DNA of 64,000 nucleotides from Scortum barcoo. Lineage: Eukaryota > Chordata > Actinopteri > Centrarchiformes > Terapontidae. The position numbers and the translations under genes are program-made. Where the stretch lies: assembly GCA_023238725.1 (NCBI GenBank), contig CM041550.1:6395044-6459043 (forward strand), in the 5' to 3' direction. Positions 56,401 through 64,000 of the stretch are shown here, piece by piece (position 1 is the first letter of the stretch; each line of letters opens with the position of its first letter). The notes beneath the pieces were generated by a model. That model saw nothing but the letters and a program-made list of their open reading frames with translations, was not told the origin of the DNA and searched no databases.

Positions 56401-59400
56401 ATTGTTTGTTTAATTTGTTAATCATTTATTTAAATCAACCTTGGTTTCCGCACAGACATATTATTAGTGGGATAAGCAGCCAATAACCCAGACGCTGTTT
56501 TATATTTTAACATAATAAAATGATTTAAGTCCAAATATCTGGAGCGTATTTGCATCTTGGACCTGTTTAACAGTTAGATGTATGAGTTAAGAGAAAGTCG
56601 TTAATAAACTCTAGAACTCATCTACAAAGTGCCCACACATCCCACACCAGCAGCTAGCCATCACCATGTAAATACATACATGTTGCACACCCAAAGCGGT
56701 GGGGGTGAGTACACACAAGCAAAAAGGAAGCGTTCTACAGCGGTCAGTGCGAGGGTTCACCTCTCTGATTGGCTCAGAGTCAGGGGCGGGGCCTTGGAGC
56801 TCGGCAGGTACAGGTAGCTTGGGTTCTGTCGTTTTCTCCAGACTGGGACTTGGACTGGACCTTGTCTTTTTAAAGTCTGCGGCGCCCTGCGGTTGCTTTG
56901 CCGTATCCTGTTCGGGGCTCTGCGGGGGCTTTGGCCTGTCGTATTCGAGGCTCTGCGGGGGTTTGCTGCTCTGTGGCTGGGCTGCTTTGCTACTATCCAG
57001 GTTCTGGTTTTGCTGGAGGGACAGCAGGTAGGCCTGCTCCTGCTGCAGCTGCCTCTGGAGCTTCTGGGCTTGGCGCTGCTCCTCAAGCTCCCGCCATTTA
57101 TACTCCTGAGTGCAGGAACAGTCAGGTTGAACCAAAAACCTCTCAAAGACGTCGGGCAGGACCAACATGTCAGCTTTGAGAAACAGCAGGCGTGGACCTT
57201 TGTAGCTCGCAGGGATTGAACATTAGCTCGAAAGAACGTGCAACTTTTTCACCAGCAAACAAATGCTCATTTTAAATTCATCATATCGAATTAAGTTAGA
57301 AAATAAAGCATGTTCAGAACAACCCGAACTACTAATGGATGAAGCACAAATATACACACAAATATAAGTGTTCAAGCCCCTAAAAAGCCACAGATTGCCC
57401 ATGTTACAGTGCCAATAATTGTTCATTTAAGTAGCTCTTGGTTAAAAAATAAAGAGCAGCTGTAAGGCTTTATAAACAGATTGCACCATTTGTTATGTTA
57501 ACCATAATTTTAGCAATCAGTTATTCCACTCATAATGTGATTTGGGCTCTGGGAAATGTATTAATTATAATTTCATTATTTATTATTTGTTATTTATTTA
57601 CCTTACCGACATGTTGAGCTGGAAATGTAGAGTTATGGTGAAACATTAGAGGGGAAGGTGCTGCAGTGAAATGGAGGGTTCAAAACCAAACACTAATAAC
57701 TTTGGGGAGGGTCTGGCTTTTTTTTTTTTTTTTTAATATCAAACATAACGTTCACCCCCTTCTGGGCCAAATGTCCAAAGTGTCCAGCAGCACATCTGTT
57801 AAAGCCGTTAACTTTGGTCAAAAGTCATTACACCACTAAACTATTAAAACAGTAATGATTTTTATGAGATTTGAAGTTTGTGCTCGTTGCCAGAAGCTGC
57901 ATCTAAAATCTAAAATAGCGGGAGGGTGTTTAATGAGACGTGTACGATTAATTCACGTAAAAGTGCCAAAGCAAACGTTTCAGTACTTTAGATCAAGTGT
58001 GGAAAGCCAATCATGATGTAAAGGAAACTTTTTTTTTTTGTCCCAGAGTTTAGAAATGGTGGCTGTGTCAGAGCCGGGGAGTGATAACGTGATGGTGTGA
58101 AGCCTGGAAGTGAAGACATGAGTAGTCACATCCTTTCATTATTTCAGTATCCTCTTTCCCCTCCCCCCAGAGGATTTTAAGACTTTAAAGATGAAAAAAC
58201 ATCAAGTCATGCAAAACCCTCCAAATGACCCAGCTCCTTTCCCGCACAAAACCTGGGACATCTGGAATAAAAAAACAGGGGAAACCCTCTCTTCCCGTTG
58301 GATGACTGGTTTCCTGGTTACGACGTCTCCGTCACTAAGGGCCCCGTAAACATCCCGACTTCCCCACCAAAAACCTGAGAATACTTATTAGGTTTTAACC
58401 TCAACTGTTAACGGCTCCCCTCGGATCTACAAAAGTCATAAGTTAGTCCCAAAAACTCAATTCGGCTTCAGTCGGAAGGAAAACTGAATCAGGAAAGTTT
58501 GTGTAACGGAGGAATAACAAGTACCTGCATTATGAAAAGTGACAACCTGGGAGTTGTGGAAACATTAAGAAAGAACCATTTGGGACACTGATGGAAATAA
58601 CATTAAGAAATACTGAAGATTTAGAAAGGCAAAGGGGAAAAAGAGGGGAAGAAACTCACAGAGGGAACAAGGGATGGAGGGAGAATAGGAGCCGAATTCA
58701 AAATAGTCTGTATTGTTTTAAAGAAAAAATGAAGTTAAATGTAAATGTGGTGTTTCTGGCTTCACTCACCAGCAGCATGGCCTGTTCGTGGAGGAGCTGC
58801 TGCTGCAGGATCTCCAGGTGCCGCTGCTCCTCCTCCAGCTGACGGCGGATGTACTCCTGTCAGTCAAACACAGCCCACGCCGCCTCGTTAGTTCAGCATA
58901 TATCATATATTTTATTTCCACATACAGCAACTTAGATAGGAGGACGGGCTGCAACATGTGGTGGAACAACAACAACAACCAATTTAATCAAATCAACAGT
59001 CAAATAAAAATCAGGCCTCGATCTTATCAATTCAACTTCATGGTGACTATGACAAAGTCACTCCTGAAAAGAGTTTGTAAAGCAAATTTAGATTTTTTTA
59101 AAGCTGATTTTTTTTAAATGTCAGCACAGTTAATTGCAAAGTAGTAGTAGAGAAAAGATTAATTCACAAGACCCTGCAGAGACCAAATTAGAAAATATAT
59201 TGACATTGTTTTACCTGAAGAAGATACATGATCACAAAAACATGACAAATCCCACGTAAGACATCTGATTTCCAGAAAATAATTTTGCTTTTGACTCACA
59301 TTTATTTATTTAAGATATAAACTTTTAATTTAGCTAGACTTTTACTTGGTGAACTTCTACAAAGATCAATTTTTCCCCTTATGTCTCCCTTTCATCTCTC

Positions 59401-62400
59401 TGTGTTTCGGGCTCGTACCTGCTCTCGGTCGGCCCTCCTCTTCTCCTCCTCGGCCCTCCTGCGCTCTTCCTCCTCTTTGCGGCGTCGCTCCATCTCCTCG
59501 ATGCGTCTCTTCTCCTCCTGCTCACGCCTGAGCGCTTTCAGCTCGCGCTCCTGCTGCCTCCTCATCTCAAGCGCTACGCGCCGTTGTTGCTGCAGGTTAA
59601 CAGAAAAAAAACTTGTTCAGGTCCCAACTGGCTGCGTCCTAGTTCTGATTTTTGTCCAAGTCATATGTGACACAGCGCTCGAGTTTTTTTTTTTTTTTAA
59701 TCAGTGTGAAGCCAGAAGCCGCAGGAGTTTTTAGTATTATGATATCGACAGCAGGGATGCAAACTCAGAGTTGTTCAACCTACATGCAACTTCTACAGGA
59801 GAGAGAGTGTGATGCAAAATAAGGAAGTCAACAGGTAGAAGGAAAATATGATAAGTGATAATCAGTGATAGATTTCATCCAAATGAATCCATCAGCTTCT
59901 TAAGAGCATTTCAAACAAAGAGCATCATCGTTTCTGGCTCTGATAAAACAAACCAAGGCCAAAAAACCAGACCTGATGTGGATGATTAGAAAAGATGCCA
60001 AAAGTGCAATAAAGTTCATTCATCGGACCACAGAGACTAATAGTGTTTACTGATCATGTCACAATAAATAAAATGATAAATATAGTTTCTGCATTGAGAT
60101 CTGACATTGTACTGTGGTCGATTAATCAATGAGTCGATCGTCAGCTTCACTTCCATATATTATAAAATGGTAAATGTAACATCAGTAAAGGTAAATTTTT
60201 GGATTTTGAGCTGTTCTACAAAAATGGGAATACTGCAGATGTCCTGGGTATATTTCACCATTTTCTTATATTCTATAAAACAAAATATCAAACTCAGAAA
60301 ATAATCTGCAGAATAACAGATAATGAGAATCATTTTTAGGTGCAGTCCTGCATTGATTTAAAAACACTGGCAGGGTCAAAGCAGCGCGGTACATCAATTC
60401 TTTCTGAGTGCTTCTTATGATTTTTAAAAGTGCAGTACATTTTTTTTTTCAAGGCTATAATGACGTGGTTTAAATAAAAATTAAGATATTAGCAATCCTT
60501 CAAGTGGTGCAAACCTTTCAAACTGTTTACATGTGGTGGTTTTTAATGGACAAACAACACCAGCACAGTTTAGCCTGTATTTACTTTTCGGAGCGGAGGA
60601 AATAAATAAATTCAGACAGCGGATGAGCTGAAATGTCAACACTGCAAGGATGGCATTAAGACTTAATCATTTAATCAGAGTAATATTTTAAGTCTAACAG
60701 ACACTTATCTAATGCTTGACTTTCTAAGCAGACAGCTGAAGAAATCACACTGATTTCTGTCTGTCGGTGTGTTGTGATGAAGGTGCAGTGGGAGCTGCGG
60801 GACGTCGGTTTCGGGTGCAGCGTCGTTTTTGCACAAATTCGGCTCTCAGGATTCCACATCTATGAAAAACAGGAGAGCACATGTATGGCACCGTTTCCCC
60901 GACACGGCCTGAGCTCGACTGCTGCTGTCTGATTCGCATACAAGCACCGTCATGAATCAAAAACGCAGCCTGGAGCAGTGACGGCTGTGGGAAAACAGGA
61001 GCAGAAATACTTTTTTTTTTTTTCTTCCTCTCTTGCCACTATCACTGCACGCTTGCCTCACTTTATATCTTCTAATTCTCCTCATCCCCTTGTTTGTCAG
61101 TCCCTCTCACAGCATTTAGGTCTCTCTCTCTTCTTTTTTCCTTCCGGTGAATTTAGTTTAGTCCACTTCTGTCCAAATTTATAATCGTCCCTTTGCAACT
61201 GTCCTCCCTCCTGCACTTCTCCTCCCTTTTCTATCACCCTCTCTCTTTCTCTTTCTCTCCTTTAAGAGAAGCGAGGCGGAAAAGCAGCCGAGCTCGCACA
61301 CAGACACTAACGGAAAAGAAGCACAGCTCAGCGAGATAAAGGATAATGACAAGAACGGTTTTCAAACTCGTCCTCTGGGGACACCAATTTTTTTTTTTTC
61401 TTCGCTGCAGCCTTAAATTGATTTTGTAGTCTATTATGTAAAATTTATCAATCAAAGATCTAGCCACCAACCTCCGAGTCAAAAAGTCACTAATCTTATT
61501 ACACAGATATCGTGCATGCTCACATAAACTGCACCTGACAAACTGGTTAAACCCCTCCAGGCCTCTCGATCAGCAGCTGCACACACAACCTGAGAGCGGA
61601 GGAGAGTTTAGCCATCTTCGAGGTAAAGATATATAAAGACCCTTACTCCTGAGGAAATGCTTTGTATGAAAAGACACTAATAAAATTAATGGGAGATTCT
61701 GGAAAGAGATATTTTCGGTGCTGTTACCACCAGAAACAAACTTGACATTGACCTCCATTATATCAGGGTGGAGACAGAAACCTCAGATGTTATCCACACA
61801 CAGCAACGAGCTACGACTAGAGGTAAGTGAGAACTGTTGTGTGTGTTTCCTTTAGCTAAGGAGGAGCAAAAGCTTTTAAAGGTCTTTCTTTCTTCCCATC
61901 TCACCTCATCTACAAGACAGTCATCTTACATGTTGATGATTAATCTGAATTCTTATCTCCAAAATACTGATAAACCATTAGTTCTCTAAAATGTTTTTTC
62001 TTTTAATCTTAAAAATGCATCACAATTTCTCAGAGCCCAAACTGACGGTGTAAAATATGTGCAAAAATATTGTAAATTTAAATCTTTATATGTCATTCAA
62101 TTGAGAAATATATAAAAGAGTGAGCATTTTTGTTTGATAAATGAGCACAATTAATGGTCTCACCTAACTGATTAATTGACTTGTTTCAACAGGTTTGGAT
62201 GTCATGGCGATGTCTGGGACTCATCACACTTTTTTTTTTTTTAACTACATGACTGTTAGTAGTGTAATGTGTTTTTAGGCAGAGGTAAAGCCAAACTACT
62301 GAGGAGCTGTAACTTATATACAGCGAGTTTTTTCATTTTTATCAGCTGTCTTAACCTCCTCCTGGATTTCTTGGAGCTTAAGCACAGTAGCTGCCTTGAA

Positions 62401-64000
62401 TCATCTACATCAGCCTGTCAGTATTTAAAAATGTGATAAATTCACAATGTATGGACTAAGAAAGTTATAAAACCCAGATCACTTTAGCTCGTCAGTGTTG
62501 TAAAATGCTGAAGTCATCCACTCTCAAAGGAGAGCCTCTCCCCCGTGTTGAGGACGCGTGTACGAAGCTTCATAAATAACTCAAGGCCGAAACACTATTT
62601 TTAGTCCTATTATAACTTTCAGCATAACTCCTGGGAGGGATCATGTGATGCCTGACAAATAATATATATACACTCTAGAAATGGTTTTCAATTAAACAGG
62701 TGACTGAGAGGGCAAAGCTGCACATTTTTTACAACCTGGATTTATTTTAGCGTCGCTGCTTCAGGTTTTGCTGAAAGGCGTTATTCAGGACGGCTTTACC
62801 GCACAAGAAACACAAGTGATGAGATGTTTCATTTTTTTATGAACTGAATTATTAGTTAGTGAGTAATCTGCACAGTCTGACCGCAGCAGATGTTACATTA
62901 CTGTGTTATTAATAAAGTCTTATTTGGATTCATTCAGGTTGAGGTAAGTTTTCTTCACGAGGCCTGCGCGCTCACCTCCTCCAGCCGCCTCCTTTGCTCC
63001 TTCTGCTGCTCGATACGTTTCTGCCTCTCGGCCAGCAGTTGGCGCTTGTACTCCTCCTGCTCGCGGAGCTGCTGCTCCTGGAGGAGCTGCTGGCGGCGCA
63101 GCGCCTCCGAGCGCTCCTTGTTCTCCTGCTGCAGCCGGATGAAGTCGCGGCGCAGAGTGGACTCGCCCGGCACGTTGACAATGGAGCTGTGCCGAGGATG
63201 ACGAGAAGGGACATTAGCTGGCACGTCAGCTCATAAATACAGTCAGACTTCTGCATATGTGAACAATGAGAAGCTGGTGTTTTTGTAAAATAAAAATTAC
63301 ATTTAAATGGAAAGCTGCTGCTCAGCTCCATCTGCAGAAGTCAAACATTTGTCAAGGAATTACAAAAATCTCCAAAACTTTAATGTATATGTTTTATCTT
63401 GTAAAAAAATCATTTCTTTAATAGTTTTAATGACACAAGGATCAGATTTTGGATTTTATCAGAAACCAGTTCATCTTCCAGCTGCTCTGGTCTGGAGTTT
63501 GTTTTTGAGCCACACATGGTGCTGCTGGTTAGCTTCTTGTACTGAGAGACGTTAGTGTGTTTAGCTTCTCTGCTGACAGTTATGCCAACAAATCCCTCCT
63601 CACTGCACCGTCTCACATGCGTTGTGATGATATGCACTGACCTTGGCTCTCCCTCTTGCTCCGATGCCTCTTCCTCCTCCTCTTCACTGCCACTGTATTC
63701 ATACTCTGTCTCATCTGAGGGTAGGAAGGAAGAAGAATATCACAAGAAAATGTGTAATTGGATGGGGAACTTATTAAATTATCTTTAATTTCAGCAGCTA
63801 CTGAGCTACTCCAGATGTTTAACCATTACTTTTCTTCGTCCTGCTGACAAATGCTGGATCATTGCAAGGAGCATTATTATTGTTTTTCTTAGGATGAAAC
63901 TGTGGACAACTTTGAGTTTTAGTGCTGATAAACACACCGACGCCGACAGATCTTCCTCTGGGACTCACCCTTCTCGCCCCTCTTCTTCTTGGTTCGGTCG
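35440..64000 (-). CDS. map4k4: MAP4K4-type STE20 (GCK-IV) kinase, C-terminal part, 23 coding exons, kinase domain outside window
   Basis: Serine/threonine kinase acting upstream of JNK and on cytoskeleton and migration (family knowledge). The window shows about 1,190 codons downstream of the kinase domain, through exons at 64000-63969, 63714-63642, 63186-62976, 59589-59419, 58856-58770, 57105-56761, 55144-54989, 50065-49778, 48244-48135, 46726-46566, 46427-46330, 45576-45395, 45157-45040, 44516-44164, 43136-43022, 41971-41798, 41667-41524, 39136-39002, 37531-37431, 36979-36830, 36524-36365, 35785-35646, 35523-35440. Phases agree except inside exon 44516-44164. Order: acidic linker, long Arg/Glu coiled coil, Pro/Gln and Ser-rich middle, CNH domain. 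[10 protein letters not shown] and the ending NLLSW favour MAP4K4 over TNIK or MINK1, as does the neighbouring IL-1 receptor pair. The gene continues past the right edge. Confidence 0.93.
35646..35785 (-). CDS. map4k4: map4k4 exon w22: CNH domain
   Basis: Phase 1 in, phase 0 out. [20 protein letters not shown] and [16 protein letters not shown]. Confidence 0.96.
36365..36524 (-). CDS. map4k4: map4k4 exon w21: CNH domain
   Basis: Phase 0 in, phase 1 out. [20 protein letters not shown] and [18 protein letters not shown]. Confidence 0.96.
36830..36979 (-). CDS. map4k4: map4k4 exon w20: CNH domain
   Basis: 50 codons, phase 0 on both sides. [20 protein letters not shown] and [20 protein letters not shown]. 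Confidence 0.96.
37184..37252. repeat. 45-base insertion flanked by a 12-base direct repeat
   Basis: TGGCATCAACAT occurs at both ends. The enclosed sequence matches 40205-40248 with one mismatch over about 44 bases. Lies in a map4k4 intron. Confidence 0.75.
37431..37531 (-). CDS. map4k4: map4k4 exon w19: CNH domain
   Basis: Phase 1 in, phase 0 out. [20 protein letters not shown] and [13 protein letters not shown]. Confidence 0.95.
39002..39136 (-). CDS. map4k4: map4k4 exon w18: CNH domain
   Basis: Phase 1 on both sides. [20 protein letters not shown] and [16 protein letters not shown]. Confidence 0.96.
40185..40270. repeat. Dispersed repeat fragment in a map4k4 intron
   Basis: TTTATTGTCATTTGCACAAC and following bases resemble a short interspersed sequence common in fish DNA (from memory). 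Its core is duplicated 3 kb away in another map4k4 intron. Family unknown. Confidence 0.5.
40441..40464. repeat. (CA)n microsatellite
   Basis: About eleven CA units in a map4k4 intron. Confidence 0.9.
41524..41667 (-). CDS. map4k4: map4k4 exon w17: CNH domain
   Basis: Phase 1 on both sides. [20 protein letters not shown] and [28 protein letters not shown] distinguishes MAP4K4 from MINK1 (YGLIGRRR) and TNIK (YNLINRRR). Confidence 0.96.
41798..41971 (-). CDS. map4k4: map4k4 exon w16: start of CNH domain
   Basis: Phase 1 on both sides. [20 protein letters not shown], then [18 protein letters not shown], the first blade of the citron homology domain. Confidence 0.96.
42742..42814. repeat. Overlapping perfect hairpins in a map4k4 intron
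   Basis: Arms CAGGATTGTTACCGCTGTTCC and its complement (21 bases each, seven-base loop CTGCAGA) span 42742-42790; a second hairpin of 11-13 base arms overlaps it (CCTGATAACAA ... TTGTTATCAGG, 42787-42814). Further related fragments follow to about 42844. Confidence 0.9.
43022..43136 (-). CDS. map4k4: map4k4 exon w15
   Basis: Phase 0 in, phase 1 out. [19 protein letters not shown] and [13 protein letters not shown]; strongly conserved in MAP4K4. Confidence 0.93.
44164..44516 (-). CDS. map4k4: map4k4 exon w14: optional exon with a frame conflict
   Basis: GC-rich, 353 nt after the acceptor TTCTACTTCCAG. In the frame set by the previous exon it begins [12 protein letters not shown], like the human long-isoform segment, but hits a stop about two thirds through. 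The conserved later part, [20 protein letters not shown] and [14 protein letters not shown], lies in another frame and ends in phase 0, as needed. Possible explanations: a small intron (for example 44331-44419, 89 bases), a later acceptor at 44500/44499 giving 112 in-frame codons, or an indel. Since neighbours are phase 0, the exon can be skipped altogether. Confidence 0.6.
45040..45157 (-). CDS. map4k4: map4k4 exon w13
   Basis: Phase 2 in, phase 0 out. [20 protein letters not shown] and STLIVRQ, diagnostic for MAP4K4. Confidence 0.92.
45395..45576 (-). CDS. map4k4: map4k4 exon w12: acidic Ser-rich segment
   Basis: Phase 0 in, phase 2 out. [39 protein letters not shown] and [11 protein letters not shown], all family landmarks. 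The donor is read as GCTGT/GTACGT. Confidence 0.92.
46330..46427 (-). CDS. map4k4: map4k4 exon w11
   Basis: Phase 1 in, phase 0 out. [18 protein letters not shown] and [11 protein letters not shown], leading to DLTALAKEL. Confidence 0.9.
46566..46726 (-). CDS. map4k4: map4k4 exon w10: Ser-rich linker
   Basis: Phase 2 in, phase 1 out. [16 protein letters not shown], then a Gly/Ser run and [16 protein letters not shown]; matches the family. Confidence 0.92.
47447..47478. repeat. (GT)n microsatellite
   Basis: About 16 GT units in a map4k4 intron. Confidence 0.9.
47876..47893 (-). repeat. Solo fragment of an RTE-like 3' tail
   Basis: ATCCATCCATCCATTTTC equals the 3' tail of the il1r1 intron element and is flanked by AT-rich inverted sequence (AATTAATTAAA / TTAATTAAAG). 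It may be a severely 5'-truncated copy. Confidence 0.35.
48135..48244 (-). CDS. map4k4: map4k4 exon w9: Ser/Arg linker
   Basis: [18 protein letters not shown] then His-rich, ending in phase 2. I chose the acceptor CACAAAAG/GTT because it keeps the family's VPVR; a second AG lies ten bases further in. Confidence 0.87.
49778..50065 (-). CDS. map4k4: map4k4 exon w8: cassette exon
   Basis: 96 codons, phase 0 on both sides, so optional. [31 protein letters not shown], then His/Ser/Pro-rich, ending EEVPPR before VPVRTTSRS. Human MAP4K4 long isoforms carry a matching segment with HLASLK, SRSHSFS and EVPPR. Confidence 0.88.
50066..54988. other. map4k4: Largest map4k4 intron
   Basis: About 4.9 kb between exons w7 and w8. 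It holds a retroposon 3' fragment near 50400. From 50650 to 54900 I find no conserved frame, only AT-rich unique-looking sequence. Confidence 0.6.
50388..50632 (+). mobile_element. 3' end of a SINE/LINE-type retroposon with (TTTGAA)n tail
   Basis: GGGAGAGGGATCCCTCATCT, then GGGTTCGAGGGTCTAAGGAC and TGTAAAGCCCTCCGAGGCAA, ending in AAATAAATAAA and TTTGAA repeats. This is a recurring fish retroposon 3' sequence (from memory; family not named). No clear target duplication. Confidence 0.6.
54989..55144 (-). CDS. map4k4: map4k4 exon w7: proline-rich region
   Basis: 52 codons, phase 0 on both sides. [33 protein letters not shown] and AMHRPVEPQ; the PPVPPRSES core is a family hallmark and a plausible SH3 ligand. 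Confidence 0.92.
56761..57105 (-). CDS. map4k4: map4k4 exon w6: end of coiled coil and Pro/Gln-rich region
   Basis: 115 codons, phase 0 on both sides. [20 protein letters not shown] and QAYLLSLQ, then PxxP-like repeats ([20 protein letters not shown]). Ends IRE, joining ADERYRK as in the family. Confidence 0.9.
58770..58856 (-). CDS. map4k4: map4k4 exon w5: coiled coil
   Basis: 29 codons, phase 0 on both sides: [20 protein letters not shown] and [10 protein letters not shown] symmetrical exon that could be skipped, as the next exon begins with a similar EYK unit. Confidence 0.93.
59419..59589 (-). CDS. map4k4: map4k4 exon w4: Arg/Glu coiled coil
   Basis: Phase 0 on both sides, 57 codons. 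[20 protein letters not shown] and similar, a continuous charged helix. Confidence 0.93.
59590..62975. other. map4k4: map4k4 intron between w3 and w4
   Basis: About 3.4 kb with no recognisable exon; short poly-A/T tracts and CT-rich stretches near 61020-61260. Confidence 0.6.
62976..63186 (-). CDS. map4k4: map4k4 exon w3: start of coiled coil
   Basis: Phase 2 in, phase 0 out. [20 protein letters not shown], then Gln/Glu/Arg-rich helix including [18 protein letters not shown]. Confidence 0.95.
63642..63714 (-). CDS. map4k4: map4k4 exon w2: acidic linker
   Basis: Phase 1 in, phase 2 out: [20 protein letters not shown]. Near-identical to the family motif following the kinase domain. Confidence 0.92.
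63969..64000 (-). CDS. map4k4: map4k4 exon w1 (partial): basic linker
   Basis: Encodes RTKKKRGEK, cut by the window edge, and ends in phase 1. It lies after the kinase domain in the family. Confidence 0.85.

Overview
The window is vertebrate nuclear DNA, almost certainly from a teleost fish. Genes are split into many small GT-AG exons, intergenic DNA is AT-rich and full of CA microsatellites, and the mobile elements are of fish type: a 3.3 kb RTE-like non-LTR retrotransposon and two palindromic MITEs. I see no bacterial-type operon, CRISPR array, rRNA or tRNA gene.

Three genes lie head to tail, all on the minus strand. Reading from the right edge leftwards: (1) map4k4, the 3' part only (63969-64000 down to the stop at 35440), encoding the acidic linker, coiled coils, proline/serine-rich middle and C-terminal CNH domain of a GCK-IV STE20 kinase; the kinase domain lies beyond base 64000. 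(2) il1r2 (27381 down to 22865), complete, a decoy-type interleukin-1 receptor with three Ig domains, one membrane span and a tail of about 19 residues without a TIR domain. (3) il1r1 (11877 down to 312), complete, a signalling interleukin-1 receptor with three Ig domains, a membrane span and a TIR domain. The order MAP4K4 - IL1R2 - IL1R1 and the shared orientation are those of the human 2q12 cluster, which supports the paralogue assignments. I rebuilt every exon by hand from splice sites, codon phase and family homology: il1r1 gives 1935 nt (644 aa), il1r2 gives 1179 nt (392 aa), or 1266 nt with an extra cassette exon.

Layout: 1-311 il1r1 3' UTR; 312-11879 il1r1, with an RTE insertion at 4859-8131 bounded by a perfect 20-bp target-site duplication; 11880-22200 non-coding, with two possible il1r1 5' exons; 22202-22557 a MITE at the il1r2 3' end; 22865-27390 il1r2; 27391-32572 intergenic, with a long TA-rich microsatellite, a second MITE and a possible il1r2 5' exon; about 32573-35439 the map4k4 3' UTR with three spaced poly(A) signals; 35440-64000 map4k4 exons and introns.

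Together the two receptors set interleukin-1 sensitivity: Il1r1 signals through its TIR domain and Il1r2 captures ligand without signalling. Map4k4 is an upstream kinase of JNK-type stress signalling and cytoskeletal control. The most noteworthy points are loss of the canonical Ig1 disulfide cysteines in both receptors, an in-frame extra il1r2 exon abutting a CA repeat, a map4k4 cassette exon whose two conserved ends lie in different reading frames, a Ser/Asn-rich insertion in the Il1r1 TIR domain, and a MITE that may provide the il1r2 poly(A) signal. Nothing here amounts to a wholly new system. Exon boundaries are inferences without RNA evidence.
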